Below are positions 12,850 through 22,005 of a stretch of 64,000 nt of DNA, one piece after another. Under the pieces are notes generated by a model. It was not told the DNA's origin, did no database searches, and saw only the letters and a list, made by a program, of their open reading frames with translations. Location: assembly GCF_020497125.1 (NCBI RefSeq), contig NC_059075.1, positions 60,035,321 through 60,099,320 of the forward strand, read 5' to 3'. Each line of letters opens with the position of its first letter. Position 1 is the stretch's first letter. The stretch comes from Mauremys mutica. Lineage: Eukaryota; Chordata; Testudines; Geoemydidae. Both the position numbers and the translations under genes were made by a program.

Positions 12850-13575
12850 GCAGTGTTGTAGCCATGTTGCTCCCAGGATTTTAGAGAGACAAGCTGGGTG
12901 AGGAGATATCTTTTATTGGACTAACTTCTGTTGGAGAGAGAGACAAGATTTTGAGTTTACCCCTGGTGTTGGACAAACTTTTTGGCCCGAGGGCCACATC
13001 TGGGTATGGAAATTGTATGGCGGGCTGTGAATGCTCACAAAATTAGGGGTTGGAGTGTGGGCTCCAGGGTGGGGCCAGAAATGAGGAGTTAAGGGTGTGG
13101 GACAGTGCTTCAGGTTGGGACTGAGGGATTCGGAGGGCAGGAGGGGGGATCAGGGCTGGGGCAGGGGGTTGGGGCACAGGAGAGGGTCAGGAGTGCAGGC
13201 TCCGGGCAGCGATTACCTCAAGCAGCTCCCAGAAGCATCGGCATGTCCCCCATCTGGCTCCTATGCAGAGGCATGGCGAGGCGGCTCTGCGCGCTGCCCT
13301 GACCGCAGGTGCCGCCCCTGCAGCTCCCATTGGCCATGGTTCCTGGCCAATGGGAGCTGCAAGGGCAGCGTGCGGAGCGCCCTGGCTTCCCCTGCATGTA
13401 GGAGTCGGAGGCGGGACATGCAGCTGCTTCCGGGAGCCGTGCGGAGCAGGGCAAGCCCCAGACCAGCTCAAGGGCCAGATTAAAACATCTGGAGGGCCGG
13501 ATGCAGCCCCCCGGGTCGTAGTTTGCCCACCCCTGGTTTACACAGAGCTCTTCTTCAGGTCTGGGAAATGTATAG
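12850..13575 (+). repeat. Fold-back type dispersed repeat (GTTGTAGCCATGTTG), split by a hAT
   Basis: The left part 12850-12962 reads AGTGTTGTAGCCATGTTG through TATCTTTTATTGGACTAACT to GAGAGACAAG. The right part 13536-13575 resumes with GTTTACACAGAGCTCTTCTT and CAGGTCTGGGAAA, the usual continuation of this family. The hAT at 12963-13535 therefore landed inside an existing copy. Related copies are at 16600-16700 and 34725-34940. Confidence 0.7.
12963..13535. mobile_element. Non-autonomous hAT element (GGACAAACTTTTTGGCC / GTTTGCCCACCCCTG ends)
   Basis: The ends are CTGGTGTTGGACAAACTTTT and, inverted, CAGGGGTGGGCAAACTACG. Flanks GTTTACCC (12955-12962) and GTTTACAC (13536-13543) form an 8-bp duplication with one mismatch. 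Removing the element restores the host repeat. The interior is GC-rich and includes the inverted CTCCCATTGGCC pair near 13326-13357. No transposase; open frames inside are compositional. Confidence 0.85.
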
Positions 13576-13710
13576 AGTCCTGCAGATCAGTGGATATCTG
13601 CTTTATATCCATGGATATCTGTGGATGCAGATGTATTGTTTACCATCTTTGCAGACTGTGGATCTGATGCAGATCCAAATTTTTGTATCTACGCAGGGCT
13701 CTAATTGTTA
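13576..13710. mobile_element. Small MITE with TAGAG(T/C)CCTGC ends
   Basis: The left end is TAGAGTCCTGCAGAT and the right end, inverted, TAGAGCCCTGCGTAGAT. The interior repeats GGATATCTG/GGATATCTGTGGATG. A second copy of its right half lies at 15636-15690, on the other side of the dead reverse transcriptase. Target duplication not resolved. Confidence 0.5.
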
Positions 13711-13759
13711 GGGTAGTAGTAGGCATCCTTCAATCTCTAGAGATTATGGGTATGCACCC

Positions 13760-15475
13760 CTAAGAGGTAAAGAATTTACTCGGTTTTATGGCAGCTGCAA
13801 ACATGGCTGAAGAGACCCACTCAAGAGAGACAATCTCTGCCGCATCTTTCACATTCAAAAGTGATGTTTCAACCCTTTGGGCTTTGCCTTCTGCAAGTGC
13901 TTTTCTCCTCTGCTTCCTCTTGTAACTCCAGAGATCTTTATTGAACTTTTCTTTCCAAAGGCTGCGGTCTTGAGTGTGATCTTCCCAGTCATCCACATCC
14001 ATGTCCATTCCTTTCAGGTCTCGCTTGCACAAATCCTTGAAATGCAATTTTGGGCATCCTTTAGGTCTTTTTCCAAATGCCAATTCTCCACAGAGGGGTG
14101 CATCCCAGAGGACATCATCATCCATTCGGCACACATGCCCAAGCCAGCGGAAGCGTCTCTGTTTGAGGAGTATTTGCATGCTGGATATGCTGGCCCATTT
14201 GAGCACCTCAGTGTTGGTGACTCTGTCCCTCCAGGAGATTCCAAAGATTCGACAAAGGCAACGCATATAAAAGCTGTTGAGCCTCTTTTCCTGATGAAAG
14301 TATAAAGACCATGTCTCGCTCCCATACAAAAGTGTGCTGATAAGACATGCACGATACACACACATCTTTGTGTGTTCTGTCAGTTTGCTGCTTTGTCACA
14401 CCCTCTTGTTCAATCTAGACATTGTTGTGGCGGCTTTTCCAATGTGGATGTTGAGTTCTGTTTCAAGTGAAAGATTGCCTGCAATAGTGGACCCCAGGTA
14501 TATAAACTCATTCACCACTTCAAGTTCATAGTTGATCTTGATGGAGGGTGTTTCCTCAACTCCTTGTTTGTCTTTTTTAGGCTTATAGTAAGCTCGAAGT
14601 CTTGGCAGGCTTTGGAAAAACTGCCCATAAGGTTTTGGAGATGAGCTTCTGTGTGGGTTGTTACTGCTGCATCATCAGCAAAGAGAAGGTGTTGGATAAG
14701 GGCCTCCCAAGTCTTGGTTTTAGATCTGAGTCTTGCAAGATTGAACAGCTTTCCATCAGATCTTGTGTGCAAGTAGATTCCCTCAGTTGAGGAACCAAAA
14801 GCTTGTTTCAGTAGCAGGGAGAAGAAGATCCCAAACAGAGTTAAGGCAAGTACACAATCTTGCTTAACTCAACTATGAATCTGCAAAGCCTCAGAGACTG
14901 AGACGTCATATTGGACTGTGCCATACATGTTTTCATAGGAAGATCGAATCATGCTTAAGTGCTTGGGGGGGACATCCAATCTTTTCTAGAAGCGTGACGT
15001 GTCCACTTTTACTAACAAGGTCAAAAGCTTTGTGAGATCGATGATGGCTATGTAGAGGGGCTTTTTTTGTTCTCTGCATTTCTCTTGTAGTTGTCTCAGC
15101 AAGAAGATCATGTTGATAGTAGACCTTTCAGCTCTGAAGCTGCACTGTGATTCAGGATAGATTCTGTCTGCCAGGGTCTGAAGTCTGTTCAGGACAACTT
15201 GGGCAAAGGCTTTTCCCATAATACTAAGAAGGGAAATGCCACGATAGTTGTTACAGTCGCTCCTGTCACCTATTTTTTTTATAGAGAGTGATGATGTTGG
15301 TGTATCTCATTTCTTGTGGTACTTTGCCTTCTTTCCAGCACAGGCAGAGCAACTCATGAAGATGTTGCAGTGGAATAAGTGAGACAGGGTGCTGGTGCAG
15401 ATACATATAAAAGGTGGAGTGCCTCTCACAGGTCGGATACAAGTTAATTATCAGCAGAGAGTCCTGTGGCACCTT
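13760..15475 (-). pseudogene. Dead non-LTR retrotransposon reverse transcriptase (YGSETW / RWLGHV type)
   Basis: On the minus strand this is the second half of a LINE ORF2 in several frames. From its N-terminal side: a thumb/finger region with GKVPQEMRYTNIITLYKKN (15266-15472). Next comes the fingers-palm segment with RLQTLADRIYPESQCSFR and IAIIDLTK (14986-15219), and a catalytic FADD box in LLFADDAAVTTHTE (14512-14772). Last is a 201-codon C-terminal domain with LLYGSETW and RWLGHVCRM followed by KRPKGCPKL (13760-14365). The C-terminal domain differs from CR1. It resembles RTE-like elements, but the clade is not certain. Gaps and stops separate the blocks. A fold-back element and MITE sequence adjoin its 5' end. 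Confidence 0.8.
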
Positions 15476-15618
15476 ATAGACTGACAGACGTTTTGGAGCA
15501 TGAGCTTTCGTGGGAATTCACCCATGAAAGCTCATGCTCCAAAACGTCTGTTAGTCTATAAGGTGCCACCAGACTCTTTGCTGCTTTTACAGATCCAGAC
15601 TAACACGGCTACCCCTCT
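15453..15618 (-). mobile_element. Fold-back repeat copy 1 with 17-bp target duplication
   Basis: The arms are AGTCCTGTGGCACCTTATAG ... and its inverted partner around a short centre at about 15513-15520. On the minus strand it begins with AGAGGGGTAGCCGTGTTAGT. Flanks GATACAAGTTAATTATC (15436-15452 and 15619-15635) are identical over 17 bp. Such a length is typical of target-primed retroposition, not of a cut-and-paste transposon. The copy at 48658-48826 has the same end points. Confidence 0.85.
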
Positions 15619-15635
15619 GATACAAGTTAATTATC

Positions 15636-15690
15636 GCAGATGTGGATTGAATGTGGATCCAAATTTTTGTATTCATGCAGGGCTCTAGAA
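15636..15690. repeat. Remnant of the TAGAG-ended MITE
   Basis: The stretch GGATCCAAATTTTTGTATTC then ATGCAGGGCTCTA matches the right end of the MITE at 13576-13710 (GATCCAAATTTTTGTATCTA, CGCAGGGCTCTA). The fold-back element appears to have inserted into this copy. Confidence 0.5.
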
Positions 15691-15965
15691 ATGTACTCCA
15701 GAGGGTCACAGCTAAATAGAAGGTAGAACAGATTGTTTAGAATAAGTAGTTAAAACATATTTCAAGGGACCATTCAAGGTGAAGTGGCCAGTTAACACCT
15801 GTTCAGTCATGGGGGGAAAAAAGGAGGGCGAAAGGTGGGGGGGGGTGATGGGACGTTAGTGGGTTATAGATTATTGTAATAAGTCATAAATCCAGTGTCT
15901 CTATAGAGTCCATGATTTTTAGTATCTAGGCTCATCTTTTGAAGGTGTTGTGCAGGTTTCCTTTG

Positions 15966-16255
15966 AGGATGGTGACTACATAGCAATAAAAAACCCATGG
16001 CTGGCCCCTGCCAGCAGACTCAGGCTCACGGGGCTCAGGCTGAGGGGCTGTTTCAGTGCTGTGTAGACTTTTGGGCTCAGGCTGGAGCCTGAGCTCAGGG
16101 ACCCTCCCACCTCGCAGGGTTCTACTGCCCAGGCTCCAGGCCAAGCCCAAAAGTCTACACTGCAATGAAACAGCCCCACAGCCTGAGCCCTGTGAGCCCG
16201 AGTTGGCTGGTATTGGCCAGCCACAGGTATCTAGTTGCTGTGTAGACATACCCTA
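15966..16255. mobile_element. Palindromic MITE (GTCTACAC family)
   Basis: The right end inverted reads TTAGGGTATGTCTACACAGC and pairs with the left GGTGACTACATAGCAA. The inner arms are long: the phrase ACTTTTGGGCTCAGGCTGGA at 16069 has a partner near 16130-16160 (CCAGGCCAAGCCCAAAAGT). The GC-rich centre leaves short open frames on both strands that are not genes. The GTCTACAC terminal motif recurs in elements at 20061, 23337 and 39104. Confidence 0.65.
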
Positions 16256-16599
16256 AAAGGTCAGATATAGAGTGATCGCTTTGTGAAAAGTGTTCGCCCA
16301 CAGGGTCATGGGTTTGTTTGTTTTTTTTATCATTCTTCTGTGAGAGTTCATTTGAGAGCATAGTGATTGTCTCATTTCACTCATACAGTTGTTACTGGGG
16401 CATTTAGTGCCCGTGATGAGGTACACCACCTCATGGGAACAGCCATGGGTACTAGGATGGTTCCCAATATACCAACCTCTTCATGGGCCACCTTGAAGAA
16501 TTATTTCTGGCAAATGCACCACAAAAGCAATGATATAAACATTTATGATATTTTCATCATCTGTTCCATCTTCCATTTAGCTGTGGCACACTGAGTACA

Positions 16600-16700
16600 T
16601 TTCCCAGACCTGAAGAAGAGCTCAGGGTAAGCTCGAAAGTTTGCCTCCCTCACCAACAGAAGTTGGCCCTATAAAAGATATTGCCTCACTCGCCTTGTCT
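16600..16700 (-). repeat. Fragment of the GTTGTAGCC fold-back repeat
   Basis: CAGACCTGAAGAAGAGCTCA then GAAGTTGGCCCTATAAAAGA matches the second half of the family seen complete at 34725-34940. Confidence 0.6.
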
Positions 16701-17735
16701 CGCGTAAACCTAAAAAGTCGACAAATGAACTGTTGGGCAACGAAACTACTTGCACTTCTTTGAGGCAACTTTAAAACACGGCTCATCAAGAATGAAGAGT
16801 TGAGCATTGGGATTGAATTTATTTGACTTCTCAGTTACCTATAATGTGGATTTCATGCCTAGATACCAGGCTACTTTAAAAACAGTTGGATAATCTATAA
16901 AAGCAACTCTTCCAATTGAAAAGAGCCAGCTAAGTTCTTTCCAGTTGTATTAAAATTTACCAAAAATGCTGGATTTTGTGTTAAAAATAAGTGGAGCAAC
17001 TCCCAAAATGCTGCACAGTGTGTAAATTAGAAGTGAACCATGCAGAAAAAATCCAGGCAGGTGCTTTTTTTGTTGTTATTCTTCCCTTTCTTCACTCTTT
17101 CAAATGCAATTTCCTTTTAACTGCTTTTCATAATTGGTTTCTCATTCAAATAAAAAAGGAGCTCTTTAAGTATGAGAGGTGTCAAGCACCCAGCTCTGGT
17201 CAATCTGACCACAAGATCAAGGCCAGTTGTTCTGAATACTGACTGTAAAAATAGCATTGAAATACCATTGTATTTCAAAGACGCTAGATAAAACATTCTC
17301 AATTTAAAAGTAAAAAGTTGTTTTTTCTAATCCCAGTTTGTAAATTTGCCCTGGAATCGGAGAGTCAAGCTAGGTTCTTTTTGGCTTAAGCCCCATCACC
17401 AATTAATAAAAGATTCTACACCTCCATGGTAGTTAGCAATACTATTGATGATGTGCTAAACTAGCAGAATCCAGCTCCCTCTTCCACAGCCATTCTTTAC
17501 TAACAGGAATAAAAAGTAGTAACATCTTAATTTTCTAAGCAAAGAAATCAATTCAGACTGAAAAAAAAACCTGCTGTGAAAGAACATAAATTTTTTAGTG
17601 ATTTTTTAACTGTAATTCCACTTCAAGGCTCCAATATTCTGCTTAATTCATCAGGTCCACGTGCCATCTGTATTAATCAATTGTTTATATTGGCTGGCCC
17701 GGACACTTCCTGGGTACAGTGAATCCAGCCTGTTT
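16701..17735. other. Intergenic DNA upstream of CHST14
   Basis: AT-rich unassigned sequence without supported exons. An upstream 5' UTR exon could be hidden here but nothing in the sequence demands one. Confidence 0.4.
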
Positions 17736-17739
17736 CTCT

Positions 17740-18400
17740 AGCCCCCCCACCCCGTACAGTCCCCCTGCCAACACACACATCTCCTCCCAGCCACCTACAC
17801 CCGAAGTTCCCTCATCTGCACAGAAACCCCAATACAACAATCCCTTGTCTGCATGGAAACAATCCGTGCAGCTCCCTCCCCCATTCTGGACACGCACTGT
17901 TCCTTCGCACCACGCAGCCCCCCTTCCCTAGGCTGTGCAATTCCCCTACCTGCACACAGCTCCCCCCCCCCCGCCCCGTGCAGTGCCCGGCACCACAGCT
18001 CCTCCCTCCCTCCCCCCCGTGCAATGCCCTGAGTGCACGCAGCTCCCCTTCCCACGCGCTGTACAGTGCCTTGTTTGCACACAGCTTCCCGGAGCAATGC
18101 CCCCGTGTGCACACAGCCCCCGCTTCCCTAGGATGTGCAGTGATCATGTGCACGAAGCTCCCCCATGTAGTGCCCGTATCCCTCCCATGCAATGCACACT
18201 GTGCGCACACAGCCCCCCGAGCAGTGCCCCGGTGCGCACACAGCCCCCCCGTGCAGTGTCCCTGTGGGCACACAGCCCCCTCACCCCCGAGCAGTGTCCC
18301 TGTGGGCACACAGCCCCCCCGTGCAGTGCCCCTGTGCGCACACAGCCCCCTCACCCCCGAGCAGTGCCCCTCGGGCTCACCCAGCCCACGCACCCTTTGC
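17740..18400 (+). repeat. C-rich minisatellite upstream of CHST14
   Basis: Imperfect tandem units of about 30-45 bp with the core GTGCGCACACAGCCCCC then GAGCAGTGCCCCT are most regular at 18190-18370 and decay toward 17740. The array is strongly C-rich on the plus strand. It leaves long open frames on both strands (for example a 246-codon minus-strand frame of Cys/Gly/Thr repeats) that are by-products of the repeat. It ends some 540 bp before the CHST14 start codon. Confidence 0.8.
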
Positions 18401-18936
18401 ATAGCAGGTGGGGCTGCCCCTAACTCGGCAGCCACCGCCCCTGCCCCCCTCCTCACGGCGGGGCTGGCGGCGCCCCCCGGCGCCTCAGAGCGGAGCGCGC
18501 CGCCCCCACGCCCCGAGCCGCTGGGCGGAGCCGCCCACCGCTCTCCCGTCACTGCCGGCCTCCCCCCGCGTCCCCCTCACTAGCTCCCGGGACATCCGGG
18601 CCCTCGCTGCCGCTCAACTCCGCCGGGCCCGGAGGGGCCCAGCCCGCCGCACTCCCCGGCGGCCCGGCCTCCTCCCCTTGCGCGCTGTGCTGCCCGGCTG
18701 CGCGCCGCGAGCCCAGCATGGGGAGCAGCCGCTAGGGAGCCCCCTGCTACCATGCAGAGTCCCGCTGCCCGGCCTGGGTGAGGGGCCTGCAGCAGCACCT
18801 GGCAGAGAGACCCTGGGCCCGAGGGGAAAGGGGCTGCCTCCATCCAGCAGGAGACAGCCCTGCCCTCCCGTCCCCCTTTGGGTAGGGGCCGGCTCCACCT
18901 GCTGTTTGGCCCTGACACCAAGCCAGTGCCTGGGCC
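18401..18936 (+). promoter_or_regulatory. CpG-rich promoter and leader region of CHST14
   Basis: The stretch is very GC- and CpG-rich, with GGGCGG-type Sp1-like sites (for example CTGGGCGGAGCCGCC near 18525). No TATA box is evident. It runs without interruption into the CHST14 start codon, so promoter and 5' UTR are placed here by inference. The exact transcription start cannot be read. A 234-codon plus-strand frame (18408-19112) in another phase overlaps the CHST14 N-terminus and is a composition artefact. Confidence 0.6.
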
Positions 18937-20046
18937 ATGTTCCCGCACCCCCTGGCCCCGGTGGCAGTGCGGGGTGCAGAGATGGGTGCCTCCTCTGTGC
19001 GCCGGGTCGCGGTGCCTGCCAGGATGCGGGGCGGCAGTGGCACCATGCTGGTGCCCTCCATGCTCATGTTTGGGGTGATTGTGGCTTCCAGTGGCCTGCT
19101 GCTCATGATTGAGAGGGGCATTTTGGCAGAGGTGAAGCCACCACCACTCCATCCCCCACATGGAGACCACGCTTGGAGGAGCAGCAGTGACACCAGGGCA
19201 GTGGCCCCCGAGGACATGGATTACCAGGTGCTACAAGATGTTCGTAACCGGACAATCCACACCATGTGTGGGCAAAAGAACATGCCTCACAGTATCTGGG
19301 AGCTTTCAGGAGGTCAGAGGAAAACAGTGCTCAAACACATCCTGGTCAGTGATAAACATCGCTTCTTATATTGCTACGTCCCCAAAGTCGCCTGTTCCAA
19401 CTGGAAACGAATACTGAAAGTTTTGGATGGAGCGCTGGAGAATGTGAATGTCAAGCTCAAAATGGACCACAAGAGTGACTTGGTTTTTCTTGGCGACATG
19501 AAGCCAGATGAGATCAGCTACCGGCTAAAGCACTACTACAAATTTATATTTGTTCGAGACCCGATGGAGAGACTTTTATCAGCTTACAGGAATAAATTTG
19601 GAGAGATCAAAGAGTACCAGTTAAAGTATGGTGTGGAAATAGTAAAAAGATACCGAAAAAGCACCAGAAAGTCCACAGGGGATGATGTCACCTTTTCTGA
19701 GTTTCTCCAATACCTATTAGATGAAGAGGCAGAGAGAATGAATGAACACTGGATGCCCATCTACAACCTATGCCAACCCTGTGCGGTGAGGTACGATTTC
19801 ATCGGATCATATGAAAGACTGACTGTGGATGCAAATTACATTCTTGAACATGTTCAAGCACCTTCTTTTATCCGTTTCCCAGAACGACAATCATGGTATA
19901 AGCCTGTGACTCGGGAAACTCTACAATACTATATGTGTAACACTCAACGTGGGCTTATAAAAGAACTGTTACCAAAATACATTCTGGATTTCTCATTGTT
20001 TGCCTATCCTCTTCCAAACATTACTAGTGAATTTTGCAGACAGTGA
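18937..20046 (+). CDS. CHST14: Carbohydrate sulfotransferase 14 (dermatan 4-O-sulfotransferase 1), complete single exon
   Basis: The product transfers sulfate from PAPS to the 4-hydroxyl of GalNAc in dermatan sulfate, after iduronic acid formation, in the Golgi lumen. It is a 369-residue type II membrane protein; human CHST14 has 376. A short basic cytosolic tail is followed by one membrane anchor at about residues 38-58 ([20 protein letters not shown]), then a stem and a luminal sulfotransferase domain. The 5'-phosphosulfate site is [13 protein letters not shown] (146-158). The 3'-phosphate site is [18 protein letters not shown], with Arg207 and Ser215. The C-terminal [17 protein letters not shown] is characteristic of this member rather than CHST8, 9, 11, 12 or 13. 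Glycosylation sequons are at Asn104 and Asn361. The start was chosen because MFPHPLAP matches the known N-terminus and has G at -3. There is no frameshift or stop, and single-exon structure fits the orthologue. Confidence 0.97.
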   Translation: MFPHPLAPVAVRGAEMGASSVRRVAVPARMRGGSGTMLVPSMLMFGVIVASSGLLLMIERGILAEVKPPPLHPPHGDHAWRSSSDTRAVAPEDMDYQVLQDVRNRTIHTMCGQKNMPHSIWELSGGQRKTVLKHILVSDKHRFLYCYVPKVACSNWKRILKVLDGALENVNVKLKMDHKSDLVFLGDMKPDEISYRLKHYYKFIFVRDPMERLLSAYRNKFGEIKEYQLKYGVEIVKRYRKSTRKSTGDDVTFSEFLQYLLDEEAERMNEHWMPIYNLCQPCAVRYDFIGSYERLTVDANYILEHVQAPSFIRFPERQSWYKPVTRETLQYYMCNTQRGLIKELLPKYILDFSLFAYPLPNITSEFCRQ

Positions 20047-20060
20047 ACTTTTTCTGTTTG

Positions 20061-20316
20061 TGGGCTGGTCTATGCTAGAATCTTATGCTGATAGAATAAT
20101 GTTGTGCAACATTTTTATACTGGCAGAAGCTCTAGTGTAAGCAGTTGTATCGGCATAAAAATACTTTTGCTGGTGTAGATTATTTCACTCAATAACCTGT
20201 ATACATTCTACTGTCAAAAACACTTTTATGCCAGCATAAACTGCGGCTACACTAGAAGGGTTTGCTGATATAGCTGCACTGGCAAAAGCTACACTTTTCT
20301 AGTGTAGACAAAGCCT
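20061..20316. mobile_element. MITE with GTCTACACTAG ends inside the CHST14 3' UTR
   Basis: The right end inverted is GGCTTTGTCTACACTAGAAA and the left end is GGCTGGTCTATGCTAGAATC. The arms share GCTGATA and TACACTTTT-type blocks. It begins about 15 bp after the CHST14 stop codon, so it is probably transcribed in the 3' UTR. Target duplication not resolved. Confidence 0.6.
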
Positions 20317-21331
20317 GTGAAACAGTCTGTGTCCTATGCACGTTTCCTAATTTTATACTTTTTAAACCTTTTAAAATATCAAATATTATATGATATATAT
20401 ATAGCCTTTACAACTAGAATATATTTTACTTTTGTATTGTTCCAATTTTACTATGTCTATGTGCCGCTGAGTTAAGCACAATAGCTTTTATATATCTTTT
20501 TTTTAAAAACTTCTCTCTACAGCACAAGACAGTGAATATATGCAAAAGAATCAGGGAATTGATATATTTTAAGCACAAAGCATTGTTCTGTTTTTGTAGT
20601 CCAGGTTACATTTTCTGGGGCAGAATTACCCACAGCATCAACTGTATTAGCTGTTTTTTAAAGAGTTACTGCAAGATAGTTAAATTGTTCTGAGGTTGAA
20701 CTGGTGGAAGCAGTGATGGGAAATTCTGAGATAAAAGTATTTCGTAAACTAGGCCTGAGTATCCATAATCTTTACACTTGGGGAATGCATCTAAAGCTGA
20801 CAAGTCAGTTCTTGTTCTGTGACGTAGCAGTGCCTGGGTTGTGGAGTATTTTATTTCAGTATTGAACCACTGTTGTATTCATTGAAAAAGTTAATGTGTT
20901 CCTCTTGATACAAGATGTTAACTCAAAGACAATTCACTGTTCATTTTATTTTGTGTGATTAAAGATCTGAGAATACCAATTACTTACATAGCGAAACTAA
21001 CATTTGGTGTAGCAATGTACTTATTACTAACAAATTCTTCTTTTGTCCCTCTTTTTTTAAAAAGTTATTAAAATCAAGCGTTTCTCAGCCCTTGTAACAA
21101 AATTTAGAAACTAGCTTATAGTGGTTATGTACAGCCTATGGAGAAAAAACAAGAAAAAATGCTTTATGCAGCTGCATTTGATGCTACTGTAAGTAAATGC
21201 TCAGTTCTGCTTTTTATATGTGCATGACATTTTCATAGCTATTTATATGTAAGAATTATGATTCAACTTTAAAAGTGTGGATGATAATGTTCAAATTTGT
21301 TCATGACAGTTTATACAGTATCTGCATTTTT

Positions 21332-21337
21332 AATAAA
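21332..21337 (+). promoter_or_regulatory. Polyadenylation signal AATAAA, probable end of CHST14 mRNA
   Basis: A canonical AATAAA lies 1.29 kb after the CHST14 stop codon, followed by T- and TG-rich sequence (TTTTTCTGTGGCTTGGTTCT). It is the clearest signal downstream of the gene on this strand. Confidence 0.65.
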
Positions 21338-21384
21338 ATTTATATATAAATTTTTCTGTGGCTTGGTTCTTTTCTTTTAGTCAT

Positions 21385-21600
21385 GGATTGTTGTTGTTGT
21401 TATTTATTTGTATTACAATAGCAGCAATGCCCCATTATGCTAGCCGCTATACAAACACATAACAAATAAACAGTCCCTGTCCTGAAGAGTTTACAATCAA
21501 AGAGTAAGACCAAAGAGAACAAACAGGTGAATAAAACAAACAGATGGGGGGAGAACAAGGAAACGATAATACTAGTCAGCATGAAAAGCAGTGGATACAG
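21385..21600. repeat. Dispersed MIR-like sauropsid repeat
   Basis: TTATTTATTTGTATTACAAT, then GCCCCATTATGCTAGCCGCT and AGTCCCTGTCCTGAAGAG and TTTACAATCAAAGAG, form a common amniote dispersed repeat. A shorter relative is at about 23830-23900 (GCTCTCATCTGCCCTAAAGA, TCTTACAATCTAAA). Confidence 0.55.
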
Positions 21601-21894
21601 CAAACTATATGCCTAACCATTGTCCAGTTAACCTAGAGTGATGTAGATAGATGTTAAGATACATCATACAGTTTTTTATCTTCTAGAAGCACCTTTTTGT
21701 AATGTGACAGGCATTTAAAAAAGTGTTCTTTATAACTTTCTAAATACTGCCACCTCTATAGCTAGATGCACATGCTGTGTTAATATTCACTGTGCATATA
21801 TGGCATGTCTCCTAACAGTGTGGCCTATCAGGCTGTTCAAGGGAAATGGTATAAGCCCACATTTCAAGCAAGCCTGGACAAAAGCACTAGGATA
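21601..21894. other. Unassigned intergenic DNA
   Basis: No gene or repeat recognised. Confidence 0.4.
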
Positions 21895-22005
21895 TATACA
21901 CCTCTACCCTGATATAACGTGGTCGTGGGGAGCCAAAAATCCCTACCACGTTATAGGTGAAACGCCATTATATCGGGGTAGCAGTGGCAGGGCTGCAGCG
22001 GTGAT
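21895..22005. mobile_element. Truncated DNA-transposon remnant (TACACCTCTACCCTGATATAACG)
   Basis: TACACCTCTACCCTGATATA at the left pairs with GCCATTATATCGGGGTAG (inverted CTACCCCGATATAATGGC) near 21963-21981. The inner phrase CCACGTTATAGGTGAAACG is one I recognise from a turtle DNA-transposon repeat. The copy is internally deleted and its right end unclear. Confidence 0.45.

Larger units (their letters stand above)
20047..21360 (+). other. Probable 3' UTR of CHST14
   Basis: The AT-rich sequence after the stop codon is free of other genes and ends just after the polyadenylation signal at 21332. Its extent is inferred from that signal. It holds a MITE near its start (20061-20316). Confidence 0.6.

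Noticed and set aside
18190..18370. Regular repeats that could suggest a CRISPR array
   Set aside because: The units are contiguous tandem repeats with no unique spacers, in a vertebrate gene promoter.
17812..18583. Long open frames on both strands (246 codons minus, 201 codons plus) upstream of CHST14
   Set aside because: They translate a C-rich tandem repeat; overlapping frames on both strands are open for compositional reasons.
18408..19170. Open frames overlapping the CHST14 5' end (234 codons plus in another phase; 196 codons minus)
   Set aside because: GC-rich shadow frames; the CHST14 frame alone has family-wide conservation.
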